Origin: Corynebacterium sp.
GTDB lineage: Bacteria > Actinomycetota > Actinomycetes > Mycobacteriales > Mycobacteriaceae
Direction: 5' to 3'
DNA: 43,022 nucleotides
NCBI GenBank assembly: GCA_030527885.1
Contig: JAUMZY010000017.1
Span: 1 to 43,022, forward strand
Every line of letters begins with the position of its first letter. Within the stretch, counting starts at the first letter, position 1. The position numbers and the translations under genes were made by a program. This document shows positions 17,604 to 27,240 of this stretch, one piece after another. A model generated the notes under the pieces. The model was not told the origin of the DNA. It made no database searches and saw only the letters and a program-made list of their open reading frames with translations.

Positions 17604-19820
17604 TTAGTTATTTTCCCACCGGTAGAACTGCGCACTCATTGCCGGAATGTGCAACGTGATGGAATGATCATAACCATCCCAACCCGTATCCCACGCAGCA
17701 ACCTCCTGCTCCAAGGGATTATCCGCACCCTGATACACACCAGCATCCGTATTAAGCACCTGCTTCCAGAAACCAGACTCTGGAACCCCCAGCTTATAAT
17801 TCGGCTGCGACGTGCCACTCAAATTGAACACGCACAATAGTTTCTGACCTTCGGAACCATAACGCACAAACGACAAAATATTATGCTCTGCATCATCCGA
17901 CTTGGTCCAACTGAACCCATCGGACGTATTATCCTGTGTATACAGTGCCGGCGTCTGGCAATATAGCCCATTCAAATCCTGCACCAGCTGAGAAATCCCC
18001 TCATGGAATTCACCTTCCCAACCCACAAGATCATCCCAGTCAATGGAACGGTTCTCACTCCACTCCAACACCTGGCCGAACTCCTGACCCTGGAATAGCA
18101 ACTTCTTACCGGGGTGCGCATACATGTACGCAAAGAGTGTGCGCAGCCCAGCAGCCTTATTCCACGAATCACCCGGCATCCGATGCCACAGTGACCCCTT
18201 GCCATGCACCACCTCATCGTGGCTGAACGGCAAAATATAATGCTCAGAATAGGCATACACCATAGAGAACGTAATCTCATTATGGTGATACGAACGGTGC
18301 ACTGGATCCTTGGAGAAATACTCCAACGTGTCATTCATCCAACCCATATTCCACTTCAGGTTAAAGCCCAACCCATTGAAATCTGTCGGTGCGGTCACAC
18401 CTGGCCACGACGTAGACTCCTCTGCAATGGTCAACACACTCTGATGGTATTTATGCACCGTCGCATTCATCTCCTGCAAGAACCGCACCGCATCCAGGTT
18501 CTCCCGGCCGCCGAACTCATTGGGCAACCATTCGCCTTCTTCCCGCGAATAATCTAGGTACAACATGGATGCCACCGCATCCACCCGCAACCCATCCACA
18601 TGGAATTCCTCTAACCAATACAAAGCATTGGCAACCAGGAAATTTCGCACCTCGTTCCGACCGAAATCAAACACATAGGTGCCCCAATCCTTTTGCTCAC
18701 CCCGGCGCCAATCCGGATGCTCATACAACGCATGCCCATCGAATCGGCCCAACGCAAAATCATCCTTCGGGAAGTGGGCCGGCACCCAGTCAATGATCAC
18801 GCCGATGCCTTCTGTGTGGAATGCCTCAATGAGTTGCCGCAATTCATCTGGGCTACCCCACCGGGCTGACGGCGCATAATAGCTCGTTACTTGGTAGCCC
18901 CACGAGCCGCCGAATGGGTGTTCAGCTACGGGTAGGAATTCCACATGCGTGTAACCCATGTCTTTCACATAAGCCACCAATTCGGTGGCCAATTCCTTGT
19001 ATCCCAAATCGGCCCGCCATGACCCCAAATGCACTTCATAAACGCTCATGGGTTGAGTGGTGTGATCCATTTCGGCACGTTTCGCCATCCAGTCCTGATC
19101 ACGCCACTCGTAGTTGGATTCTGTCACTATGGAGCCGGTGCGTGGTGGTTCCTCGGTGCGGCGCGCCATAGGGTCGGCTTTGTCCAGCCGCCAGCCTTCT
19201 TGCGTGTGGACGGCGAACTTGTACACTTCCCCAACGCCAATGTTAGGAACGAAGATTTCCCAAATGCCAGAGTCACCCAAGCTGCGCATGGGGAACTGGT
19301 TGGGGTTCCATCCGCAGAAATCACCGATGACTGCCACACCAGCGGCATTGGGGGCCCACACGGCAAAGCTTGTACCATGCACCGGGCCGAAGTTATCGGT
19401 TTCCACTTCCCTTATATGAGAGCCGAGAATATCCCACAGGCGTTCATGCCGACCTTCCCGAATGAGGTGGATGTCCAATTCACCCAAGGTGGGCCAGAAG
19501 CTGTAGGCGTCGAACGTTTCTGTGACGATGTCATTATTCCAGGTGATGCGTAACTTATGACCACTGCCAGTATTGTCACCGGTGAGAACTGTGCCGAAAA
19601 TATCGTCACCCAGCGGTTCCAGTTCCACCGGATTCGCGCCAGGTGGTAATAGCTCTACTTTCTTGGCGTTGAGTTGGCGAGTACGGAAGATCGCGCCACC
19701 CTCCTCCAGGGGGTGCCACCCATAAATGGAATGCGGATCGTAGTGGCGGCATTGCGTCAACAGCGTCCGGTTGTGGTCGTTGATGTATAAGGGATGGGTT
19801 GGATCAGTAGGAGATGCCAT
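17604..19820 (-). CDS. glgB: 1,4-alpha-glucan branching enzyme GlgB
   Basis: GlgB introduces alpha-1,6 branches into glycogen-type glucan. The 738-aa protein has two N-terminal beta domains (CBM48 around residues 140-235) and a GH13 barrel with the nucleophile Asp in DGLRVDAV (409-416), the acid/base region TIAEEST (464-470) and SHDEVVHG (Asp535). The C-terminal domain is complete. It lies 167 bases downstream of glgE on the same strand, and the pair form the polymerising and branching steps of the GlgE pathway. A strong terminator follows. Confidence 0.96.
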   Translation of the reverse strand: MASPTDPTHPLYINDHNRTLLTQCRHYDPHSIYGWHPLEEGGAIFRTRQLNAKKVELLPPGANPVELEPLGDDIFGTVLTGDNTGSGHKLRITWNNDIVTETFDAYSFWPTLGELDIHLIREGRHERLWDILGSHIREVETDNFGPVHGTSFAVWAPNAAGVAVIGDFCGWNPNQFPMRSLGDSGIWEIFVPNIGVGEVYKFAVHTQEGWRLDKADPMARRTEEPPRTGSIVTESNYEWRDQDWMAKRAEMDHTTQPMSVYEVHLGSWRADLGYKELATELVAYVKDMGYTHVEFLPVAEHPFGGSWGYQVTSYYAPSARWGSPDELRQLIEAFHTEGIGVIIDWVPAHFPKDDFALGRFDGHALYEHPDWRRGEQKDWGTYVFDFGRNEVRNFLVANALYWLEEFHVDGLRVDAVASMLYLDYSREEGEWLPNEFGGRENLDAVRFLQEMNATVHKYHQSVLTIAEESTSWPGVTAPTDFNGLGFNLKWNMGWMNDTLEYFSKDPVHRSYHHNEITFSMVYAYSEHYILPFSHDEVVHGKGSLWHRMPGDSWNKAAGLRTLFAYMYAHPGKKLLFQGQEFGQVLEWSENRSIDWDDLVGWEGEFHEGISQLVQDLNGLYCQTPALYTQDNTSDGFSWTKSDDAEHNILSFVRYGSEGQKLLCVFNLSGTSQPNYKLGVPESGFWKQVLNTDAGVYQGADNPLEQEVAAWDTGWDGYDHSITLHIPAMSAQFYRWENN

Positions 19821-19987
19821 GGGTTCTCTTTTCGATATTTAGATGTTGCGGATGGTTGTCGGGGGTGTCTGTGGGGCGAGCAAGGAATATATGCCTCCAC
19901 TCTATGCGACCCATGCGTGCTAACACAGCATATGCGGTGTCGACGCAAGCCTAACAAGGAAGCGTCGACAGCCAAGCAAACTCGCTT

Positions 19988-22024
19988 TTAGGAGTGATAA
20001 TCGTCGGCACCACGCTCCCGAATCTTAGCCAACGCCGCACCTTTGACCTTCGGCAATTGCAGAATGTGCGCCACATCGCCCCACGGGCTCAACCGCACAA
20101 ACGTTCGCGCCGACCAGGGGAAGTCACGCCCAGTCACCAAATCATGCGCTACAAAAGTCGCATCCTGCGGCTGACCAATCTGCGCCATATCCAACTCCAA
20201 CACGGCTTCTTCATCACCGTGTGGATTGATGTTGACAATCACCAGCACCGCATCACCCGTCACCGGATCCACCTTGCTGTACGCCACAATGTTGTCATTG
20301 GGCACGTTGTGGAAATGAATCTGCCGCAACTGCTGCAACGCTGGTCGTTCCCGCCGAATCTTATTCAACGTGGCAATGTAGGGCTCCAAAGAATCCCCAT
20401 TGGCCAATGCTGTATCAAAGTCCCGGTGCCGCAGCTGGTACTTCTCCGAATCTAGGTATTCCTCCGAGCCTGGTGCCACGGCTTGGCCTTCGTACAGTTC
20501 GTAGCCGGAGTACACGCCCCACAGGGGTGAGAGGGTGGCGGCGAGTGCCGCACGGATGGCGAACGCAGCCCGTCCACCGTATTGCAGGGAGGCGTGCAAA
20601 ATGTCGGGGGTGTTGACGAAGAGGTTTGGCCGACACACGTCACTCATGGCCGCAATTTCTTGGCCGAATTGGGTGAGGTCGTATTTGGAGGTCTTCCACG
20701 TGAAGTAGGTGTAGGACTGGGAGAAGCCTACTTTGGCCAGGCCGTAGAGGCGCGCTGGGCGGGTGAAGGCTTCGGCGAGGAAGATGATTTCTGGGTTGGT
20801 TTCATGCACTTTTGAGATGAGCCAGTGCCAGAAGTTTGCTGGTTTGGTGTGGGGGTTGTCGACGCGGAAGGTGGTCACGCCGACGCCGATCCAGTGCATG
20901 ACCACATCGTAGATTTCGTTGTAGATGCCTTCGGGGTCGTTGTCGAAATTCAGGGGGTAGATGTCCTGGTATTTCTTGGGTGGGTTTTCGGCGTAGGCGA
21001 TGGTGCCGTCTGGTAGAGAGGTGAAAAATTCTCGGTGTTCGACGGCCCAGGGGTGGTCCGGTGCGGCTTGGAGGGCTAGATCGATGGCTACTTCCAGGCT
21101 GAGGTTTTGGGCGTAGTGGAGGAGGGTTTTGAAGTCGTCCAGGGTGCCGAGGTCGGGGTGTACGGCTTTGTGGCCGCCTTCGGCGGAGCCGATGGCCCAG
21201 GGGGAACCAACATCATCGGGGTCGGGGATGAGGGTGTTGTTTTTGCCTTTGCGGTTGACTTCCCCGATGGGGTGGATGGGTGGGAAGTACACCGTGTCGA
21301 AGCCCATTTTTGCCACCCGGTTGAGGGCTTTGACGGTGGTTTCGAAGGTGCCGTGGATGGGGTTGCCGTCGGCGTCGACCCCGCCGGTGGAGCGGGGGAA
21401 GAGCTCATACCAGGAGTTGACGAGGGCGGCGCGGCGTTCCACGGTGACGGTGTGGGTGTCGCCGGTGGTGAGGAGTTCCCGCAGGGGGTGTTCCGCGAGG
21501 ATGTCCAGGGCCGTTGCAGAAAGTGCCGGTGCGACGCGGGTGCGGAGTTTTTCTTTCTTGCTGCGCAATTCTTTGGCTACTGCTTGGAGTGCTTTGCGCT
21601 GGGATTTGTCGGTGACGCCCTTGGCGGCTTTGTCGAACAGTTGTGCGCCATGTTCTAGGTCGTTGGCGAGTTCTTCTTCGGATTGGCCGGCTTCGATTTT
21701 TTTGGTGATGGCGTGCCGCCAGGTGCGCATGGGGTCGCTCCAGGCATCAACATGGAATGTCCAGGTGCCGGCAACATCGGGCACGAAGAATGCGTGAACG
21801 AGGTCTTCGTTCAGCTCATCTTGGTGCATGGTGATGTGGAGTGGTGCGGCGGCAATTCGGGAATCTTTGGGCCCGGTGATGGTGAGGGTGGCGGAAATGG
21901 CATCGTGGCCTTCCCGCCAGACTTGTGCGCTGACCGGCACAAGTTCGCCAACTACTGCTTTCGATGGGTAAGCACCAGAAGAGATTTGCGGGCGGACATC
22001 TTCAATAGCGAGTCTTCCAGTCAC
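19988..22024 (-). CDS. glgE: Alpha-1,4-glucan:maltose-1-phosphate maltosyltransferase GlgE
   Basis: GlgE extends alpha-1,4-glucans using maltose-1-phosphate and is characteristic of mycobacteria, corynebacteria and streptomycetes. The 678-aa protein has the N-terminal dimerisation domains, the nucleophile Asp389 in FRVDNPHTKP and acid/base Glu418 in FLAEAFTRP. The start is GTG at 22024, with AAAGGAAG about 11 bases upstream. Composition changes within the gene: the first three quarters of the coding strand are C-rich, the last quarter is not (switch near 20,500). No treS or pep2 gene lies nearby, so the source of maltose-1-phosphate is encoded elsewhere. Confidence 0.95.
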   Translation of the reverse strand: MTGRLAIEDVRPQISSGAYPSKAVVGELVPVSAQVWREGHDAISATLTITGPKDSRIAAAPLHITMHQDELNEDLVHAFFVPDVAGTWTFHVDAWSDPMRTWRHAITKKIEAGQSEEELANDLEHGAQLFDKAAKGVTDKSQRKALQAVAKELRSKKEKLRTRVAPALSATALDILAEHPLRELLTTGDTHTVTVERRAALVNSWYELFPRSTGGVDADGNPIHGTFETTVKALNRVAKMGFDTVYFPPIHPIGEVNRKGKNNTLIPDPDDVGSPWAIGSAEGGHKAVHPDLGTLDDFKTLLHYAQNLSLEVAIDLALQAAPDHPWAVEHREFFTSLPDGTIAYAENPPKKYQDIYPLNFDNDPEGIYNEIYDVVMHWIGVGVTTFRVDNPHTKPANFWHWLISKVHETNPEIIFLAEAFTRPARLYGLAKVGFSQSYTYFTWKTSKYDLTQFGQEIAAMSDVCRPNLFVNTPDILHASLQYGGRAAFAIRAALAATLSPLWGVYSGYELYEGQAVAPGSEEYLDSEKYQLRHRDFDTALANGDSLEPYIATLNKIRRERPALQQLRQIHFHNVPNDNIVAYSKVDPVTGDAVLVIVNINPHGDEEAVLELDMAQIGQPQDATFVAHDLVTGRDFPWSARTFVRLSPWGDVAHILQLPKVKGAALAKIRERGADDYHS

Positions 22025-22257
22025 AATACAGACGCTTCCTTTACTACCGATATGGGGAATATTTTTTACACACTATGTACTTGTGTTGCATTCAAAACTG
22101 TTAAATCCAGTATGCCTGTTGCTGCGACCCTACGGAATGTGTTTCCATTCACGTCCAGACTACTGTGGGGGAACCAACAGGGGGTATAAAGTTTCTCCAC
22201 GCCCTTACTAGCGTAGTTAACTTGTGTCAGTTCCACAGCAGAAAGGACATTTAAGAC

Positions 22258-23121
22258 ATGATGGAAGCTATGAATAATCTGTCACCCGCCTCCGAGCCCG
22301 CAACCAACCCAGCATCCCCAACCCCGGATCCAGATGCGTTGGTTCAGTTCCATGATGTTTCCTTCCTGCGCAATCGGCGCGCCCTGCTGTCGCATGTCAC
22401 ATGGAAGGTGGAGATGGATGAACGCTGGGTCATCATTGGGCCCAATGGGGCGGGAAAGACCACGTTAATGCGGTTGGCGGCGGCGGAGGAATTTCCATCA
22501 TCCGGGGTGATTTGGCTCCTCGGGGAGCAGATCGGCCGCACGGATATGCGGGATTTGCGCGCCATGATTGGCATGTCCTCAGCAGCGTTGGCCAGCCGCA
22601 TTCCGGAGGATGAAAAAGTCAGCGACTTGGTGGTGTCGGCCGGCTACGCCATTTTGGGGCGGTGGCGGGAAGAATACAATGAGGATGATGCGCAGCGCAC
22701 GATTGATGTGCTCACGCAGGTGGGGGCAGCACATTTGGCTGAACGCAGCTGGGGCACCCTCAGCGAGGGGGAGCGCAAGCGGGTGCTCATTGCGCGTTCG
22801 CTCATGGCCAACCCGGAACTGTTGCTTCTCGACGAGCCCAGCGCCGGCATGGACCTAGGCGGCAGGGAGGATCTGGTGAGTTACCTCGGCCAACTGGCCC
22901 TGGATCCCGACGCCCCCGCCATCGTCATGGTGACGCATCACGTGGAAGAAATCCCCTATGGCTTTACTCACGCCCTGCTGTTGGATCAAGGTGGGGTAGT
23001 GGCCCAAGGGTTGATCAATGAGGTTTTGACCAGCGAAAACTTGAGCAAAACTTTCCAGCAGCCCATTCGGGTGGATCAGCTGGACGGCCGGTTCTTTGCC
23101 CGCCGCATCCAGGGGGAATAA
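22258..23121 (+). CDS. Orphan ABC transporter ATP-binding protein
   Basis: A single ATPase domain in 287 aa, with Walker A GPNGAGKT (61-68), signature LSEGERKR, Walker B LLLLDEP followed by SAGMD, and the switch histidine in VMVTHH. The N-terminal 28 residues are Pro-, Ala- and Ser-rich. The sequence most resembles the YlmA/ModF group of stand-alone ATPases, but no permease or binding protein is adjacent and the substrate is unknown. AAAGGA lies upstream; ATGs at 22258, 22261 and 22270 are alternatives. It is transcribed divergently from glgE. Confidence 0.88.
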   Translation: MMEAMNNLSPASEPATNPASPTPDPDALVQFHDVSFLRNRRALLSHVTWKVEMDERWVIIGPNGAGKTTLMRLAAAEEFPSSGVIWLLGEQIGRTDMRDLRAMIGMSSAALASRIPEDEKVSDLVVSAGYAILGRWREEYNEDDAQRTIDVLTQVGAAHLAERSWGTLSEGERKRVLIARSLMANPELLLLDEPSAGMDLGGREDLVSYLGQLALDPDAPAIVMVTHHVEEIPYGFTHALLLDQGGVVAQGLINEVLTSENLSKTFQQPIRVDQLDGRFFARRIQGE

Positions 23122-23191
23122 GTTTTCCCGCCGGCACTAATTGCGCTTAGGTATGCTGATGAAAGCACGATTGAGAGGTAATAACACACAA

Positions 23192-24046
23192 GTGGCACGA
23201 TTTGTTGAGGGGCACCGTGGCGTCAAACTTGCCGTCACTGTTCTGCTCGTTCGGGATGGCGTCCACTGCCTGGAGGTGTACGTCCAGGAGCGGGTGTCCT
23301 CAATGCCGACTTTCCCCAAAGCCACCGTTTTCCCTGGTGGCGGTATTGACCCCCGGGATTTCGCCATAGCTCAACCGCAAACCGGTAAACCGGATGAACC
23401 ACTCGTGTTTGAACCAAACGATCATGAATCCTTCGACTCCGACCCCACCTGGTACGGCCCGCGGCTTAGTGTGTGGGCGGACCGGTTGAAAACCGATAGG
23501 TTTCGTGCCCGGGCGCTGATCATGGGGGCTTGCCGGGAGCTTTTCGAGGAGTCCGGCACGTTGCTTGCCTCCCACGCGGACGGGCGGTCGGTGACGGATG
23601 CCACCCCGTACCATAATGAGCGGTTGGCGTTGGAGTCGCATCACTTGTCGTTTTCCCAGATGCTGCTGCAAAATAATTTGGTTGCCCGCACGGATTTACT
23701 GGCGCCTTGTTCCCGGTGGATCAGCCCCGAAACAGACAAACACCAGTTCGATTTGTATTCGTTTGTGGCGTTGCCGCCCTACGGGCAAGAACCCGACGGT
23801 CGCACCAGCGAAGCCGCCTCCACCGGCTGGTTTACCCCCTCCATCGTGCTCGACGGGTGGCGCGCTGGCCTCATCCGCCTGGTCATCCCCACCTGGGCAC
23901 ACATGCTGATGCTCAGCGAACACAAAACCGTGAAATCCCTGCTGTACTCCCTGAAAAACCCCAGCATGGAACCAGTAGTCGGCGACCCCAGCAGCGACCC
24001 CCGCTACCGCGAGTTCTACAACTTCACCCCACCGAAACGGTTCTAA
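23192..24046 (+). CDS. NUDIX hydrolase with split Nudix box
   Basis: NUDIX enzymes hydrolyse nucleoside diphosphates linked to another group. The protein is about 284 aa. The Nudix signature is split: FPGGGID comes first, then an insertion of about 60 residues, then ACRELFEESG with the metal-binding glutamates. This arrangement resembles the NUDT7/NUDT19-like group, some of which act on CoA derivatives, but the substrate cannot be read here. The start is uncertain: GTG 23192 with GAGAGG eleven bases upstream gives the N-terminus ARFVEGHRGVKLAV, which fits the family; ATG 23153 or 23159 would add about 11-13 residues. It nearly abuts the next gene. Confidence 0.85.
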   Translation: MARFVEGHRGVKLAVTVLLVRDGVHCLEVYVQERVSSMPTFPKATVFPGGGIDPRDFAIAQPQTGKPDEPLVFEPNDHESFDSDPTWYGPRLSVWADRLKTDRFRARALIMGACRELFEESGTLLASHADGRSVTDATPYHNERLALESHHLSFSQMLLQNNLVARTDLLAPCSRWISPETDKHQFDLYSFVALPPYGQEPDGRTSEAASTGWFTPSIVLDGWRAGLIRLVIPTWAHMLMLSEHKTVKSLLYSLKNPSMEPVVGDPSSDPRYREFYNFTPPKRF

Positions 24047-24047
24047 C

Positions 24048-25223
24048 GTGAGCTTCAGCATGCCTGAGGTGGCGTACCTGCGCGCCCACCACACCGACAT
24101 CACCACCCACCTGGCAACCCTCGACCTCACACCCCGCACCACCATCACCGACGCCCAATACTTACGAACCCACTTCGGCGACTACGGGCGGGCCGTCATG
24201 GAACTAGGCCGCGCCCGCCATACCACCCGCACCAAACTCCCACCAGACTGGCTGATGTGCCACGAATCCGCCCAACAAGCCACCCCCATGCCCGTGGCTG
24301 ACATACGGGCTGCCCGCATCCGCCGCCTGTTTGGCCCCACCGCAGTAGCCCACGACGTCACCTGCTCCATCGGCACCGAAGGACACGCCATCCACGCCGC
24401 AGGCCTGACCTACATCGGCAGCGACATTGACCCCGCCCGCGTCGCCATGGCCCGCCATAACCTAGGGCCCCAACCTGCCCTCTACGCCGCCGATGCACTC
24501 CGCCCAGCCACCACCCACCCCGCCGATGTCATCATCGCCGACCCCGCCCGTCGACAAGCAGGCCGCCGCATCACCAACCCCGAACACCTGCTACCCCCAT
24601 TGTCTCAGCTCACCACCACCTACCCCCACACACCCATGGCCATCAAATGCGCCCCCGGCCTCGACTTCCACGACTGGGACGGCCTCGTCAGCCTCGTCAG
24701 CGTCGATGGCGGCGTCAAAGAAGCCTGCCTCTACAGCCCCACACTCGCCGACAACCAACGGCGCGAAGCCGTCATCATCCGCACCGGCCAACCCACCCGC
24801 GTGATCACCGACCAAGGACCCGACGACATCCCCGAAGGACCACCCGGCACATACATTATCGACCCCGACGGCGCCATCGTCCGCGCCGGGCTGGTACGCC
24901 ACTACGGATATAACGAAAACCTCTGGATGCTTGATCATCGCATCGCCTACCTCACCGGCGCGGCCATCCCCGCCGGCACCAGCGGCTTCCGCTACCGTGA
25001 AACCGTACCGCTGAAAAAATTGAAATCAGCACTGCACGCACACGATTGCGCGGCGGTGGAAATCCTCGTGCGTGGCGTCGATATTGACCCCGATCAATTA
25101 CGCAAAAAACTGCGCCTAACAGGCGCCCAACCCCTAACCATTGTGTGCACCAGAATTGGACGTTCCGGGGTGGCATTGATCTGCGGGCCGAGGGAATCCG
25201 CCCCACAACCTAGCAAAGATTGA
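24048..25223 (+). CDS. Class I SAM-dependent methyltransferase with THUMP-like domain
   Basis: The 391-aa protein has a methyltransferase core (DVTCSIGTEGHAI, SDIDPARVAMARHN and an acidic loop DVIIADPARR) and a C-terminal THUMP-like region beginning around RYRETVPLKKLKSAL. Members of this actinobacterial family are annotated as RNA methyltransferase-like, but I know no demonstrated substrate. GTG 24048 starts one base after the stop of the NUDIX gene, so the two are likely co-translated. Third codon positions are overwhelmingly C, unlike genes a few kilobases away. Confidence 0.85.
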   Translation: MSFSMPEVAYLRAHHTDITTHLATLDLTPRTTITDAQYLRTHFGDYGRAVMELGRARHTTRTKLPPDWLMCHESAQQATPMPVADIRAARIRRLFGPTAVAHDVTCSIGTEGHAIHAAGLTYIGSDIDPARVAMARHNLGPQPALYAADALRPATTHPADVIIADPARRQAGRRITNPEHLLPPLSQLTTTYPHTPMAIKCAPGLDFHDWDGLVSLVSVDGGVKEACLYSPTLADNQRREAVIIRTGQPTRVITDQGPDDIPEGPPGTYIIDPDGAIVRAGLVRHYGYNENLWMLDHRIAYLTGAAIPAGTSGFRYRETVPLKKLKSALHAHDCAAVEILVRGVDIDPDQLRKKLRLTGAQPLTIVCTRIGRSGVALICGPRESAPQPSKD

Positions 25224-25344
25224 GCCTCACATGACTAAAATTCCGAAGAAATGCGCATTATGCCCAGGGTTAGTGGTAGGTTAGTGCTGGTTCTTGGCAA
25301 ACCCTTGCCAACCAACAACGCTAATCAAGACTGTGGATATTCTT

Positions 25345-25364
25345 TACCATTATTTATAATGGTA
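25345..25364 (+). promoter_or_regulatory. etfB promoter overlapped by a perfect inverted repeat
   Basis: TATAAT at 25355-25360 is a consensus minus-10 element. It lies inside an inverted repeat whose arms TACCATTA (25345-25352) and TAATGGTA (25357-25364) are exact. A repressor bound there would block RNA polymerase. The minus-35 region near 25332 is poor, which fits a regulated or activator-dependent promoter. The start codon of etfB is 27 bases downstream of the minus-10 element. Confidence 0.55.
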
Positions 25365-25386
25365 GGGGGCAATGAAAGGTGAGTGA

Positions 25387-26187
25387 ATGCCCATGCCGGC
25401 AATTGTGGTGCTGGTGAAAAACGTGCCAGATACCTGGTCAACCAAAAGCCTAACAGCAGACTTCACCCTCGACCGGGAATCAGCAGATAACGTCATTGAT
25501 GAAATCAATGAATTTGCCGTAGAACAAGCCCTCCGACTCCGGGACGACAACCCCGACCTCGGCCTAACCGTCGTCGCCCTCTGCGCCGGCCCCACCGGCT
25601 CCGAAGAAGCACTGCGCAAAGCACTCGCCATGGGCGCCAATGAAGCAGTCCTTCTTATCGACGACGCCCTGGCCGGCTCCGATGTCCTCGGCACCGCCTG
25701 GGCACTCACCAACGCCATCAACCAAATCTCCGACGTGGCCCTCATCCTCTCCGGGGTGGCATCCTCCGACTCCGGCACCGGCGCCCTCACAGGCGTCCTC
25801 GCGGAATACCGCAACCAACCCGCCCTCACCGCCTGCAACTCCGTCAGCCTCGACAACGGCGTAGTCAAAGCCGTCCGCGAAACCGCCGACGGCCACTACG
25901 ACATCGAAGCCCCCCTGCCCGCCATCGTCTCCATCACGGACAAAGCAGACAAACCCCGATTCCCCAACTTCAAGGGCATCATGGCGGCCAAAAAAGCAGA
26001 AATCCGGGTACTCGAACTAGCCAGCATCGGCATCGACCCGCAACAAGTCGGCCTCGGCTACGCCTCCACCGCCGTCACCGCCGCAACCACCCGGCCACCC
26101 CGCACCCAAGGCGAAATCATTCGGGAAGACGCACCCACCGCAGCCGCCCGAATCGTCGACTTCCTCGCCGCCGAGAAACTCATTTAA
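25387..26187 (+). CDS. etfB: Electron transfer flavoprotein beta subunit
   Basis: EtfB pairs with EtfA to carry electrons from acyl-CoA and similar dehydrogenases to the quinone pool, binding AMP or FAD in the beta subunit. The 266-aa protein has the family features IVVLVKNVPDTW, the region EQALRLRDDNPDLGLTVVALC and LPAIVSITDKADKPRFPNFKGIMAAKKAEI. AAAGG at 25374-25378 is about eight bases before ATG 25387; ATG 25393 is an alternative. A consensus minus-10 overlapped by an inverted repeat lies upstream, suggesting regulated expression of etfBA. Confidence 0.95.
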   Translation: MPMPAIVVLVKNVPDTWSTKSLTADFTLDRESADNVIDEINEFAVEQALRLRDDNPDLGLTVVALCAGPTGSEEALRKALAMGANEAVLLIDDALAGSDVLGTAWALTNAINQISDVALILSGVASSDSGTGALTGVLAEYRNQPALTACNSVSLDNGVVKAVRETADGHYDIEAPLPAIVSITDKADKPRFPNFKGIMAAKKAEIRVLELASIGIDPQQVGLGYASTAVTAATTRPPRTQGEIIREDAPTAAARIVDFLAAEKLI

Positions 26188-26226
26188 CCCACCGATCAGA
26201 AGTAGGATTCAAGGAGAAAAACCATA

Positions 26227-27186
26227 ATGTCCACCGCATATATTCTGGTCGAATACACCGGCGACCAAGTACTACCCGCCACCGCGGAACTCATCACCGC
26301 AGCCAAAGTCTTCGGCACAGTCACCGCCGTCGTCGTCGGCGCCCCCGGCACCCACGAACCCCTCACCCCCCAACTAGCCGCCCTCGGCGCTGACGCCATC
26401 GTCGCCGCCACCGGCGACGACCTCGACGCGCGATTCGTCATCCCCGCCACCGACGCCCTCTCCATGCTGGCCGCCAGTGCACCCGCCCCCATCCTCATCA
26501 GCGGCGGCGTCACCGGCAACGAAATAGCCGGCCGCCTCGCAGCCCGCCTCGCCTCCGGCGTCCTCTGCGACGTCGTCCAAGTCAACGCCGACCGCACCGC
26601 CACCATGAGCATCTTCGGCGACTCCATCCAGGTCAGCAGCGCCGTCGGCGGCGCCAGCCCCATCTACGCCCTCCGGCCCGGCGCAGTGGAACTCCCCGAC
26701 GCCCCCACCCCCGGGACAGGCACCGTCACCAGCTTCGCCCTGCCCGCCGCCTCCGTGAAAGACGCCACCGTCACGAACTTCGTGCCTGCAGTCAAGGGCG
26801 ACCGCCCAGAACTCGCCAGCGCCAAAGTCGTGGTCGCCGGCGGCCGCGGCGTGGAATCGGAAGAAAACTTCCACACCGAAGTAGAAGCCCTGGCAGACGC
26901 CCTCGGCGGCGCCGTCGGCGTCACCCGCGACGTCGTCGACCTCGGCTGGTACGCCGCCCCCTACCAAGTCGGCCAAACCGGCGTGACCGTCAGCCCCGAC
27001 GTGTACATCGGCCTGGGCGTATCCGGCGCCATCCAGCACGTATCCGGCATGCAAACCGCCAATAAAATCATCGTCGTCAACAACGACGAAGACGCCCCCT
27101 TCTTCCAAATCGCCGACCTCGGCGTCGTGGGCGACCTGCACGAAATCGTGCCGCTGGTCCTGGCGGAAATCGCCAACCGGAAATAA
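26227..27186 (+). CDS. etfA: Electron transfer flavoprotein alpha subunit
   Basis: EtfA binds the redox-active FAD. The 319-aa protein has the C-terminal FAD signature YIGLGVSGAIQHVSGMQ and INxD-like VVVNNDEDAPFFQIADLGVVGD, complete. It is preceded by AAGGAG and lies 39 bases after etfB in the same operon. Codon third positions are dominated by C. No dedicated dehydrogenase or ETF-quinone oxidoreductase gene is adjacent. Confidence 0.96.
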   Translation: MSTAYILVEYTGDQVLPATAELITAAKVFGTVTAVVVGAPGTHEPLTPQLAALGADAIVAATGDDLDARFVIPATDALSMLAASAPAPILISGGVTGNEIAGRLAARLASGVLCDVVQVNADRTATMSIFGDSIQVSSAVGGASPIYALRPGAVELPDAPTPGTGTVTSFALPAASVKDATVTNFVPAVKGDRPELASAKVVVAGGRGVESEENFHTEVEALADALGGAVGVTRDVVDLGWYAAPYQVGQTGVTVSPDVYIGLGVSGAIQHVSGMQTANKIIVVNNDEDAPFFQIADLGVVGDLHEIVPLVLAEIANRK

Positions 27187-27240
27187 CCACTGGCTTGGCC
27201 TGGCTGGTGCCTGCCCCGCAATGGTTCTAGATTAGGTAGC

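Noticed and set aside
20582-21658. Gly/Val-rich forward frames opposite glgE
   Set aside because: Mirror of the C-rich coding strand of glgE, with the full catalytic motifs on the minus strand.
26374-27141. 255-codon reverse frame within etfA
   Set aside because: Shadow of a gene with C at nearly every third position; the product is a Gly/Asp/Ala-rich string without a family.
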